Below, one piece after another: positions 33,933 to 41,508 of a stretch of 64,000 nt of DNA. A program made the translations under genes and the position numbers. The notes under the pieces were generated by a model. That model did not search any database. It worked only from the letters and a program-made list of their open reading frames with translations, and was not told the origin of the DNA. Position 1 is the first letter of the stretch. The number at the start of each line of letters is the position of its first letter. This stretch comes from Hydrocarboniphaga sp965279055 (lineage in GTDB: Bacteria; Pseudomonadota; Gammaproteobacteria; Nevskiales; Nevskiaceae): NCBI RefSeq assembly GCF_965279055.1, contig NZ_OZ257125.1, positions 1,798,001 through 1,862,000 of the forward strand. The letters are read 5' to 3'.

Positions 33933-34849
33933 AGCATGCGTGGATGATGATCGCCTCGCTGGCGATGTCGCCGGTGCAGGCAGCCAACGACTATGCGCTG
34001 AAGCCGGTGGTGATCGCCGACGGCGTGCAGGTGTTCGTCGGTCGCAACGAGCATTTCAGCCGCGACAACGGCGGCAACATCGCCAACACCGGTTTCATCA
34101 TCGGCAGTGACGGTGTCATCGTCATCGATACCGGGCCGTCGCGGCTGTACGGCGAGCAGCAGCGTGCGGCGATCGCGAAAGTCACGCCCAAGCCGATCGC
34201 GCAGGTCTACATCAGCCATCAGCATCCGGATCATTATCTTGGCGACCAGGCCTATGCCGGCGTTCCGGTCGCGGCCTTGCCGGCGACGATCTCGGCGATA
34301 CAGAGCAGCGGCGATGCGCTGGCCGACAACCTGTATCGACTGGTCGGCGGCTGGATGGCCGGCACGCAGTCGCTGGTGCCGACGCAACCGGTGAGCGCGG
34401 GCGAGGTCAGCGTCGCCGGCCGCAAGCTCAGGCTGATCGCCGGTACCGGGCACACCGACGGCGATCTGATGGTTTATGACGTCGAAAGCAAGACCCTGTT
34501 CGCCGGCGACCTGGTGTTCTTCGAGCGCACCGCGACCACACCCAACGCGAACGTCGCGCACTGGCTGGCGACGCTGGACGAAATCGGGAAACTGGATTTC
34601 AGGACGCTGGTGCCGGGCCATGGGCCGGTGGTACACGATGCCGCTGCGATCGAGCAGACCCGCGACTATTTGCGCTGGCTGACGGCCAGCCTCAAGTCCG
34701 CCGCCGATCGCGGCCTCGACATGGCCGAGGTGATGAACCAGCCGATCCCGCCGCGCTTCCAGCATCTGGCGGTGCTGGGCGAGGAATATCGCCGCTCGGT
34801 GTCGCACCTGTATCCGGACATCGAGTTGCAGAGTCTGCCGAAGCGTTGA
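33929..34849 (+). CDS. Quinoprotein relay zinc metallohydrolase (MBL fold)
   Basis: A 306-residue exported metallo-beta-lactamase-fold protein. The ATG overlaps the previous stop (ATGA). A signal peptide ends near QAAND. Zinc ligands are in the HxHxDH motif SHQHPDHYLGD (His97, His99, Asp101, His102), then GTGHTDGDLM, AGDLVFFERT and VPGHGPVV. Members of this group occur beside PQQ dehydrogenases with the SoxYZ-like carrier and are believed to work in the same electron relay or cofactor process. The substrate is unknown. It closes the alcohol dehydrogenase operon. Confidence 0.9.
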   Translation: MKHAWMMIASLAMSPVQAANDYALKPVVIADGVQVFVGRNEHFSRDNGGNIANTGFIIGSDGVIVIDTGPSRLYGEQQRAAIAKVTPKPIAQVYISHQHPDHYLGDQAYAGVPVAALPATISAIQSSGDALADNLYRLVGGWMAGTQSLVPTQPVSAGEVSVAGRKLRLIAGTGHTDGDLMVYDVESKTLFAGDLVFFERTATTPNANVAHWLATLDEIGKLDFRTLVPGHGPVVHDAAAIEQTRDYLRWLTASLKSAADRGLDMAEVMNQPIPPRFQHLAVLGEEYRRSVSHLYPDIELQSLPKR

Positions 34850-34860
34850 CGCCGATGAGT

Positions 34861-34941
34861 CGTCATTCCCGCGAAGGCGGGAATCCAGGGATGTCACCGC
34901 CGCGCTCGCCGCAATGCATTCCCGCCTTCGCGGGGGCAATC
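34861..34941. repeat. Palindromic repeat family B, copy 2
   Basis: CGTCATTCCCGCGAAGGCGG at 34861 followed by the opposing GCATTCCCGCCTTCGCGGGG near 34915-34937. It marks the border between the alcohol operon and the accessory block. Confidence 0.85.
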
Positions 34942-34944
34942 CGG

Positions 34945-35484
34945 TCAAGCTAGAAGCGCCTGCCACCAACCGTAGTGCGGCGAGCTTTTCTTGAGTTGAA
35001 ATGGGCCGAGGGTGCCGATCCGACGAACGACTTGCGGCAAACGGCGCTGGCGTTCCAAGTTCGCGTTCGCCCAAGCCATGAGAACCTCCGGGGTTCCCAT
35101 CGTTTGCACGGCGACGGACGGGGCATTCGCTACGCGGACGGCAGGCCGATCGTCCGTTACCAATATGCGCTTCCGATGCAGCGCAAGCGATAAGGCTTGT
35201 GCCTCGCCGTCGTCCAATTCTGCCGCGAACTCGATGAGCGAGGCGTGCTCCGCAGCGGAAGCAAGCGTGAGTACCTGCAGATTGCCATCGGCAATAACTG
35301 CGGCGGGGTCCAATGTCAGTTTGTGGATGTTGCCGTCGGCGTCGAAATCCCGCACGAATATCGCCTCCTTCAGCGCGGTGTCGCCGATGCTCCAAGAGGC
35401 GCCGAAGTTTCTGAGTTCTCCCAGTCCGCTCCAGCCGCAGTAAAGATTCACCAATGCACAAGCGTCCAGAACGTAGTGGCTCAT
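34945..35484 (-). CDS. PIN-like nuclease, last gene of the QueC-like operon
   Basis: A 179-residue protein. The N-terminal YVLDACALVNLYCG is a typical PIN first motif (Asp7), followed by an acidic DDGEAQALSLALHRKRILVTDDRPAV segment (given in parts: DDGEAQAL and ILVTDDRP) that supplies the remaining metal-binding acids. PIN domains are Mg-dependent RNases. It begins 6 bases after the XRE-ImmA gene on the same strand, so it belongs to that operon. It could be the effector of the system, held in check by the XRE protein, or a toxin in a pair with it. Confidence 0.75.
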   Translation of the reverse strand: MSHYVLDACALVNLYCGWSGLGELRNFGASWSIGDTALKEAIFVRDFDADGNIHKLTLDPAAVIADGNLQVLTLASAAEHASLIEFAAELDDGEAQALSLALHRKRILVTDDRPAVRVANAPSVAVQTMGTPEVLMAWANANLERQRRLPQVVRRIGTLGPFQLKKSSPHYGWWQALLA

Positions 35485-35490
35485 GCGGAC

Positions 35491-36702
35491 TTACCGGGCG
35501 GCGAGCAGCGAGTCCGTCAGGTTCACGCTGAACCGTTCGGAAACACCGTCGGCATCGTCAGTCACCTCGGCACGCTGGTAGGCAATCTCCCGTGCCTCCA
35601 CCAACGAACAGCGAAGCAATTTTGCGAGCGTTCCGGTGCTGATCTTGTCTGAGGCCCATGCCTGCACTGCCAGCAGCTTGTATCGGTCGGGGAAGGTGTC
35701 GGCGGAATCCGCCTCCGGCTGATCTTGCACCCCCGCCTCGCGCTTCAAGTCCTTGACCGCCACGCCCGATGCCTTGATGGAGTCCCAGCTCCCACGCCCG
35801 ATCAGGTTCAGCGATTCCAGCCGCAGGGTCATCGCCGTGAGCGAGACTTCGTAGTAGTCCGCCATCCGGCAGAGATCGCCTACATTGAAGTCGCTCTTGC
35901 GCTCGACTTCCTCATAGAAGCGGCGCTGGACTCCGGCCTCCGGCATCAGGAAGGCGGCAGCGAAAGCATCGGCAAATCGCTCGTTCTCGGGCTTGCGCTG
36001 CATTGGCCGCAGATAGTCCACGCCGGGCTTGTCGCGATCCAGCAGGAAGTGCCCGTACTCATGCGCCGCCGTCCAGCGACGACGCTCCTTGGGGTGCAGC
36101 TTGTTGATGAGGATGCAGTAGCCGAAGTCCGATACGAAGACATAGAGCCCCGCCAGCTTCGAAGGCAGTGCGTCCAAAAACACATGAACGCCAACGTCCT
36201 CCAAGACCTTGCGCAGCGTGTAGATCGGCAGGTGCGCGCCAAGATTCAGCCGCGCACGCTCTTCCTGCGCACAGTGTTCGGCGAATCTCTCGATAGGACC
36301 TACCGGCGCGCGGATGCGGGGAGGAAAATTGGTAACAGGCTGCGCGTCCAGTTTCTTTTCGAGGAAAAGATAGTCGTCCACGAAGCCGGTGAGCTTGGCG
36401 ATTGCGGTCTCTAATTCCTCCTGATCATCGGGGTTGCTGCTGAGCACAGAGCGAAGATGGGGCTGCAGCTTCGGCGGTTGCGTTTCCTGCCGTAGCAACG
36501 CGTTCACGGAGGTTTTATAAAGAGCGGCGAGCCTTACCAATTCCTCCGGGCGCGGGCGTCGCGTCGCTTTCTCGATGGCGATGAAGGTGGGACGGCTCAT
36601 GTCGAGGTGGGCGGCGGCCGTATCCTGAGTAACGCCGGCACTCTTGCGTGCGGCCACGAGCCGTTCGGCTAAAGCCGACAGGTCGGTGTTTTCGTAGTTC
36701 AT
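35491..36702 (-). CDS. XRE-family regulator fused to ImmA/IrrE metallopeptidase
   Basis: A 403-residue two-domain protein. Residues ~8-70 form an XRE helix-turn-helix (LVAARKSAGVTQDTAAAHL, MSRPTFIAIEKATRRP). From ~155 an ImmA/IrrE-type zinc protease carries the motif AAHEYGHFLLD (His214, Glu215, His218) with ENERFADAFAAAFLMPE downstream, the family's second signature. ImmA-type proteases cleave a repressor or antitoxin on a signal; COG2856-like fusions are common in mobile and defence loci. The ATG overlaps the stop of the QueC-like gene by 4 bases. An additional C-terminal region (~300-403) is unassigned. Confidence 0.9.
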   Translation of the reverse strand: MNYENTDLSALAERLVAARKSAGVTQDTAAAHLDMSRPTFIAIEKATRRPRPEELVRLAALYKTSVNALLRQETQPPKLQPHLRSVLSSNPDDQEELETAIAKLTGFVDDYLFLEKKLDAQPVTNFPPRIRAPVGPIERFAEHCAQEERARLNLGAHLPIYTLRKVLEDVGVHVFLDALPSKLAGLYVFVSDFGYCILINKLHPKERRRWTAAHEYGHFLLDRDKPGVDYLRPMQRKPENERFADAFAAAFLMPEAGVQRRFYEEVERKSDFNVGDLCRMADYYEVSLTAMTLRLESLNLIGRGSWDSIKASGVAVKDLKREAGVQDQPEADSADTFPDRYKLLAVQAWASDKISTGTLAKLLRCSLVEAREIAYQRAEVTDDADGVSERFSVNLTDSLLAAR

Positions 36703-38090
36703 GGGGACGTGTCCAAGGAAATCGAAGGGTGACTGTCGCGTCGAATGGCGGCAGCCTTTAGCACACGTTGAGGGGACAAATGACCGAGCGTATTAATGAC
36801 CTCTTGAGCATGGCGGCGCTGGCGCTCGGCAACAGCGGCGTGCTGTTCAGATGGCACCTGCGTGCCGGTGAGATGCCAATGCAAGCGACGTTGCATCAGC
36901 GGATCGTTCGCTAGACAAGCTGCCGCATCGTTGAGATAACAGCGCAGATAATCGGCGCTGTCCCGCGTCAGTGGTTTGGGGTCTGACACCAAGTCGAGGC
37001 TGTATTGGCCGGCTGGTTCCGCGATACCCGCCGCAGCAAATGCCTGCCTGCGTTCGATGCAGCCAGGGCACTGTCCGCAATGGCCGGTCTTGCGCTCACG
37101 CCAGGAGGTATGCACGCAGGAGCGCGAAAGCTGTGCCCAGTCGGCCAGACCCTGTGCTTTGAGCGGGACTAGCATTTCCGCCTTGGTCTGAGTCGCAAAC
37201 GGCAGAGAGTAGCGGATGGGCTTTTCCGCCACGGCCGATGCAAGCTGGCTCATCAACTTCAAGAAAGTAGGGTGTGCGCCCCGCGTCGCCAGACCGCCCG
37301 CCAGCATACCGGTCATCAGCGGCAAGTTAATAGCGCCGACACCGTTCTCGAAGACCTCGATGTCTTCAATCTCGCAGGCTTGAGCCACGACGGCCGCAGT
37401 TGCGCAAAACAGAAAGGCACGGCTGCGCTGCGAGCGTTCTTGGCGGCTGATGCGCTTCGCTGCACCACCCCGCAGCGCCACGACCATAGTCGTGTGCAGT
37501 TGGCGCGTCGTCTGCGTTAACGCGCTGAGCCGCTGAATCTGGTCGGCGCAGCGGTGCCGTAGCCCACTTTGATGCCCCACAGTGACGAGCAGGTAATCAT
37601 CTACGCCCGCGAGGACTCTACTCGCAAGACCGGCAGCCGAATCCAGCCCTCCGCTGTAAAGCGCAATCCGGCGGGGACGCTGCGTCCACGGCAAATCCAG
37701 TCGCAACTGGTCCTGCGGCAACGGCGAAGCGGCTGCGGATTCGAAGCTGAGCGACCAGTTCTCATCGGTGAGGAAGACCAGAAGTTCGGTTACGGCCTCG
37801 ATGATCTCGTCACGCTGCCAAAAGGCCAGATCGTGAACCGCGAAGCTCAATCGGAGAGAGCGAATACCGATGTCGTTGCCCTTGCCGGGTTTGCGTTTGA
37901 TGACGCGATCAACCGCGTACACACCCGCTGCTACGTTCAATAGGTCTACACCGCGAGCGGTCGGACGAGACAACAGGCTGCGCAAGGGCGCATCCGCCAG
38001 CAAGCGCAAGTCCTGCTCGATGTCGCCTCGCACATGAATGCGATCGGGCGTCGCATGGATGGAGAGCGATTTAGCGTTGTCCTGGGACAT
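36699..38090 (-). CDS. QueC-like PP-loop ATPase with extra N-terminal domain
   Basis: A 463-residue protein; the ATG at 38090 follows GGAGG by 8 bases. Residues ~140-390 are QueC-like: PP-loop YSGGLDSAAG (~145-154), TVGHQSGL, and the zinc motif SCVHTSW...GHCGQCPGCIERRQAF. Canonical QueC is ~230 residues and makes preQ0; this protein adds ~135 residues in front (GVDLLNVAAGVYAVDRVIKR) and ~60 behind. Long QueC-like proteins of this shape occur in antiviral systems such as Qat, where they are thought to modify a protein. No other queuosine genes are nearby. It is the central gene of the four-gene operon. Confidence 0.85.
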   Translation of the reverse strand: MSQDNAKSLSIHATPDRIHVRGDIEQDLRLLADAPLRSLLSRPTARGVDLLNVAAGVYAVDRVIKRKPGKGNDIGIRSLRLSFAVHDLAFWQRDEIIEAVTELLVFLTDENWSLSFESAAASPLPQDQLRLDLPWTQRPRRIALYSGGLDSAAGLASRVLAGVDDYLLVTVGHQSGLRHRCADQIQRLSALTQTTRQLHTTMVVALRGGAAKRISRQERSQRSRAFLFCATAAVVAQACEIEDIEVFENGVGAINLPLMTGMLAGGLATRGAHPTFLKLMSQLASAVAEKPIRYSLPFATQTKAEMLVPLKAQGLADWAQLSRSCVHTSWRERKTGHCGQCPGCIERRQAFAAAGIAEPAGQYSLDLVSDPKPLTRDSADYLRCYLNDAAACLANDPLMQRRLHWHLTGTQVPSEQHAAVAERQRRHAQEVINTLGHLSPQRVLKAAAIRRDSHPSISLDTSP

Positions 38091-38742
38091 GGTTCCCGCC
38101 TCCGACACGAATGGCGAGTGGGGAGTGCACCAGCGCGCTTGCCTCGACGGGAGGCTGGGTTCGTCCAGCGCCCGTTTGACGCAAGCGACGCACAGGCTGA
38201 CCACGTAAGGACGCCTCTATAGTCGCAGTAAGCCCGCTGCGTCGGGACTCGAATTCCTGCCTCACTGCCTGCATCAGTGCTTCGCGTCGGGCGCTGTCCT
38301 CAAAACAGCCGCTGCGTTCGGCGAGCACGGGAACCTTTCCCATCACGCTGTCAATCAGCATGGCCGTCATGCACCGCGCAATGGCTGCCGGCTCCTTCGA
38401 TGGCGTGGCCGCGATGGCATTGCGGGCAACGCGGACCAGTTGCTGATCCTGGAAGCTCTCGACCACGGCGCGCATCGCTGCGGGATGCTGCTCGGTGGCC
38501 TGCAAGACCGTCAACAGCGTCTGCCCAGACTGAAGTGCTTTGGAGAGCTGCAAGCGAAGCCCGCGGTTAAGGTCATCCGCAGCGCACTCGGCGATGGCCG
38601 TGAGCGTGAAGCTTGGGGTCACCAATGCCGCACGGGTGCGCTGCCAGCGGCGGCTACTCAGGTCCAGGATTTCGTTCTCGGCCATTTTCTGCGCTTCATT
38701 CAAGTGCGCAGACAGGTTATGGCTAAAACTTGTCCATGTCAA
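38071..38742 (-). CDS. Unknown helical protein, first gene of the QueC-like operon
   Basis: A predicted 223-residue protein from a TTG at 38742; an ATG at 38685 (residue 20) is the other possible start. Neither has a strong ribosome site. It is almost wholly alpha-helical, with several Ala/Leu/Arg-rich amphipathic helices and no recognised motif. Its last 20 bases overlap the start of the QueC-like gene, which argues for co-translation and that it is a real gene. It may be the structural or adaptor component of the system. Confidence 0.6.
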   Translation of the reverse strand: MTWTSFSHNLSAHLNEAQKMAENEILDLSSRRWQRTRAALVTPSFTLTAIAECAADDLNRGLRLQLSKALQSGQTLLTVLQATEQHPAAMRAVVESFQDQQLVRVARNAIAATPSKEPAAIARCMTAMLIDSVMGKVPVLAERSGCFEDSARREALMQAVRQEFESRRSGLTATIEASLRGQPVRRLRQTGAGRTQPPVEASALVHSPLAIRVGGGNHVPGQR

Positions 38743-38966
38743 ATAAGTACGTCTTAAAATGTAAGAATGTCACGTCAGTCTCGCGGCAGCGGCCCCGACT
38801 GGGCAGCGTTAGCTTCGGCCGAAGTGGTCAAGCAGGTGCTTCAGCGTCACGTTCGATGCAACGGCGTCATGGCGGATCAGCAAGTACCGCCACGCTGTAC
38901 CGCAATTGCTCCCCCGGATCGAGGCCGTGAGCGCTTCGACGCTGACGGCGGTCATGCAAGATTGTT

Positions 38967-39212
38967 TTAGGCTTCGTCTCCGGCGCGAGGCGGCAATCCA
39001 CGTTTACGCTTCATGATCGCGTCGAACTTTTTCAAGTCTGCGCGACTTTGCCGCGCCTTGAAGAACTGTTCTGCATCCATCACCGCCAGCTTTTCCGCGA
39101 CAGCCGTCGCGACGAACTGATTCATGCTGGTGCCGTCCTGCTTGCTGACCTTTTCGACCGCCGCCCTGATCGAACGTGGCAGGCGCAGTGGGAAAGTTGA
39201 AATAGCTTTCAT
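38967..39212 (-). CDS. Ribbon-helix-helix antitoxin
   Basis: An 81-residue protein with AGGAG before the ATG. The N-terminal FPLRLPRSIRAAVEKVSKQDG and NQFVATAVAEKLAV have the strand-helix-helix form of HicB/CopG-type antitoxins; the basic, flexible tail would wrap the toxin. Its start overlaps the PIN toxin stop by 4 bases. It should neutralise that toxin and repress the pair's promoter. The antitoxin is encoded second, which is less common than the reverse. Confidence 0.87.
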   Translation of the reverse strand: MKAISTFPLRLPRSIRAAVEKVSKQDGTSMNQFVATAVAEKLAVMDAEQFFKARQSRADLKKFDAIMKRKRGLPPRAGDEA

Positions 39213-39628
39213 CGCGATCTCCTTAATGCTTCCGAAGGAAGTAACAACTCAATTCCAAACTGTCCGGGTGCCTTTCCAAAATCCCGCTGGTTGAATGTGA
39301 CCAGGGCGTCCGCTTGGCCGTTTACGGCTGTTTCCAAAACCATCTCATCGGCGGGATCGCTCAACTGTGGTCGCCACGAGTAGTGGATTGTCACCGGTTG
39401 CGCGAATACGGCCAAAGCGTCGAGAAAGGCCTGCGCGTCCGCTGCGGTCAATCCTGCCGCCGACAGGTGCTCTTCCTCCGTGCATTTCGCCTCGTACTCG
39501 ATAAACAGCGGGACACTAATAAGGAGGCTGATCCGACCGTGTCGCGCCATACGGAGCAGTTCGGCGGACGCACCCGTGGGGCTCCTAAGACCCGCGATCA
39601 CCACATCGGTATCGAGCACTAATTTCAC
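39209..39628 (-). CDS. PIN-domain toxin
   Basis: A 139-residue PIN protein of the COG1569-like toxin family. LVLDTDVVIAGLRSPTGAS gives the first acidic residues (Asp6, Asp8), PADEMVLETA the central pair and FNQRDFG the last acid. PIN toxins cut RNA, often tRNA or rRNA. It starts at GTG and overlaps its antitoxin. The pair stands next to, but on its own from, the QueC-like operon. Confidence 0.9.
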   Translation of the reverse strand: MKLVLDTDVVIAGLRSPTGASAELLRMARHGRISLLISVPLFIEYEAKCTEEEHLSAAGLTAADAQAFLDALAVFAQPVTIHYSWRPQLSDPADEMVLETAVNGQADALVTFNQRDFGKAPGQFGIELLLPSEALRRSR

Positions 39629-39821
39629 TTTCTTATAGTATCACCGGCGATGTCATATTGGCAGTTCTGATCAGGCTTATTGTGTGACGCCAACGACGAT
39701 CTTCCGTGGCTGTGACTGCGAACTGCATCAGTCACTGCCAAGGCACACGGTATTTCCCCTTCGCCGTGTCAAGGGCCCGCGATGCCCGGCTGGCTTAACT
39801 CTCGCGCGCGAATGACGCCTG

Positions 39822-41090
39822 TCAGCCGAAACTGTCCGCGGTGATGCTGTCGTACCAGGCATGTGCCTGCCGCGCCTCTCGTTCGCGCAACGCGGTGTCG
39901 CCGGACAGCGGGCTCATGCCTTCGGATAGGGCGGACAGGCGGCCATTGATCGCGCCGTAGAAACCGGACACCGAGATCGCCGCGCTCTCGCCGACCAGGC
40001 TGTAGCAGGTATTGAGCAGCTGCGGCTCGGGTGCCGGCTTTCCGCTCAAGGCCGCGGCGATTGCAGCCGCGCACAGCTTGGCCTGGCTGTTCGCCGAGAA
40101 GCCGGACTTCGGCATCGGCGCCGCCTGCGCGGCGTCGCCGATCACGTGAATACCGGCATGGCGACGCGACTCGAAGCTCGCCGGATCGACAGGACACCAC
40201 AGCGATTCGTCGGCCAGGTCGTGCTGCGTCGCCAGATCGGCAGCACGCTGCGGCGGAATGATCGAGGCGAGATCGACCTTCAGCGAGACGTTCGCATCGC
40301 GTAACCACACTTGGTTGCTCGCGGTATCGACGCGCACGACTTCGCCGTTTTCCGCGCGTGGTATCCAGGCGATCAGGCCGGGATACAGGCGATCCCATTC
40401 CAGCTGAAACAGCGCACGTTTGGAGAAATCGTCTTTGGCATCGGCGATCAGGATCTTGCAGCGCCGGCGGCCGGCGCGCGTCAGCGCAGCCGCTATCAGG
40501 CTGGCGCGCTCGTAAGGTCCGGGCGGGCAGCGGTAGGGGTTGGGCGGCGCCGCGATCAGCACCGTCGCGCCGTCAGCCAGCGCCGCGACGCGAGCGCGCA
40601 GACTCAGCAACTGCGCGTCGCCGAGCCAGGCATGCGGCATCTGCTCGCTATGCCGGGGATCGAGACCTTCGATGGCGTCCCAGCGCATCGCGACGCCGGG
40701 CGCGATGACGATCCGATCGGCGCTGTGCACGCCGTGGCGAGCGGTGCTGACTTGCAGCTTGCCGGTATCGATCGCGGTGACTTCGTCGACGATCAGCCTG
40801 ACGCGGTGATGCTCGGCAATTTTTGCGAGGTCGCGTTCGATGCTGTGCGGCGTACGCAGCCCGGCGATGACCAGATTGGTGAACGGCCCGGTGTAGAACT
40901 GTGCGCGCCGGTCGATCAGCGTGATCACGGCGTCGGGCATCAGCACGCGCAGGTACTTGGCGCAGGTGGCGCCGCCGAAGCCGGCGCCGACGACGATCAG
41001 GCGCGGGCCGTGGCGCGGCGTCGCCCCTGCGTTGAAGCTCGCCGGCACGGCGAGGCCCGCAGCCAGCAACTGGCGCCGGCTGAGCGTCAT
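39822..41090 (-). CDS. fccB: Flavocytochrome c sulfide dehydrogenase flavoprotein subunit
   Basis: A 422-residue protein with a twin-arginine signal (SRRQLLAAGLAVP) and an FAD-binding IVVGAGFGGATCAKYL. The order GPFTNLVIAGLR, VAMRWDAIEGLD, ANVSLKVDLASIIPPQRA, and IHVIGDAAQAAPMPKSGFSANSQ is typical of FccB/SoxF-type proteins. Cysteines are present in YRCPPGPYERA and NTCYS, where the family has its redox disulfide. It overlaps the small cytochrome gene by 4 bases. In sulfur oxidisers the pair moves electrons from sulfide to cytochrome c; in this alcohol-linked setting the donor may differ. Confidence 0.88.
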   Translation of the reverse strand: MTLSRRQLLAAGLAVPASFNAGATPRHGPRLIVVGAGFGGATCAKYLRVLMPDAVITLIDRRAQFYTGPFTNLVIAGLRTPHSIERDLAKIAEHHRVRLIVDEVTAIDTGKLQVSTARHGVHSADRIVIAPGVAMRWDAIEGLDPRHSEQMPHAWLGDAQLLSLRARVAALADGATVLIAAPPNPYRCPPGPYERASLIAAALTRAGRRRCKILIADAKDDFSKRALFQLEWDRLYPGLIAWIPRAENGEVVRVDTASNQVWLRDANVSLKVDLASIIPPQRAADLATQHDLADESLWCPVDPASFESRRHAGIHVIGDAAQAAPMPKSGFSANSQAKLCAAAIAAALSGKPAPEPQLLNTCYSLVGESAAISVSGFYGAINGRLSALSEGMSPLSGDTALREREARQAHAWYDSITADSFG

Positions 41091-41374
41091 TGTTTTTGGG
41101 GTTTGGAAGACAACTGCGCGGCGAGGGCCGCAATGTCCTCGTCGGACAGCTTGCTGCTGAAGCGCGCCATGATCGAACCGCTTTGCGGCTGATCGCGAAA
41201 ACGCTGCAGATCACTCACGATGGTCGCCGCGGAAAGACGATCCAGCGCGACGAACTCCTCAGAATCGCCACCGGGCCGATGACAGCCCTGGCAGGACATC
41301 GCCAGCGGCGACAAGGGCGCCGCGACTGCGATGCCGGGTAGCAGCACCATCGCCAGCGGCATCAGTCGGATCAC
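41087..41374 (-). CDS. Small cytochrome c subunit partnered with FccB
   Basis: A 95-residue exported cytochrome starting at GTG, with a signal peptide (MVLLPGIAVAAP) and a single heme motif Cys28-x-x-Cys31-His32 (SCQGCHRPG). SIMARFSSKLSDEDIAALA carries the likely axial Met. FccA-type subunits often have one or two hemes; this is the short one-heme form. It overlaps fccB and follows the aldehyde dehydrogenase gene at 135 bases, with a repeat element between. Confidence 0.88.
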   Translation of the reverse strand: MIRLMPLAMVLLPGIAVAAPLSPLAMSCQGCHRPGGDSEEFVALDRLSAATIVSDLQRFRDQPQSGSIMARFSSKLSDEDIAALAAQLSSKPQKQ

Positions 41375-41394
41375 GGGACGGCAGAGGAAAGTTT

Positions 41395-41500
41395 GCGTCC
41401 CTCGATACGCCGCTGCGCGGCTACTCGGGAGGAACGGGGATCGCTCAAGAATCTCCGTTCATCCCGAATAGCTTCGCTTGCAAAGCGTATCGAGGGACGC
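41395..41500. repeat. Palindromic repeat family A, copy 3, halves everted
   Basis: The right half of the family A element (GCGTCCCTCGATACGC ... GGAACGGGGAT) occupies 41395-41441 and the left half (CCGTTCATCCCGAATAGC ... GCGTATCGAGGGACGC) 41455-41500. Their order is reversed relative to copies 1 and 2, so the long arms now face outward. The halves still pair as an inverted repeat. Confidence 0.85.
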
Positions 41501-41508
41501 TGCCGAAG

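Noticed and set aside
34945..38742. Assignment of the QueC-like operon to the known Qat system
   Set aside because: The KAP-type ATPase, QatB and TatD-like nuclease of Qat are absent; only the QueC-like protein is shared.
38806..38954. Small minus-strand frame (about 49 residues, ...NVTLKHLLDHFGRS)
   Set aside because: Looks like the tail of some longer protein but has no ribosome site and no recognisable family; left unannotated.
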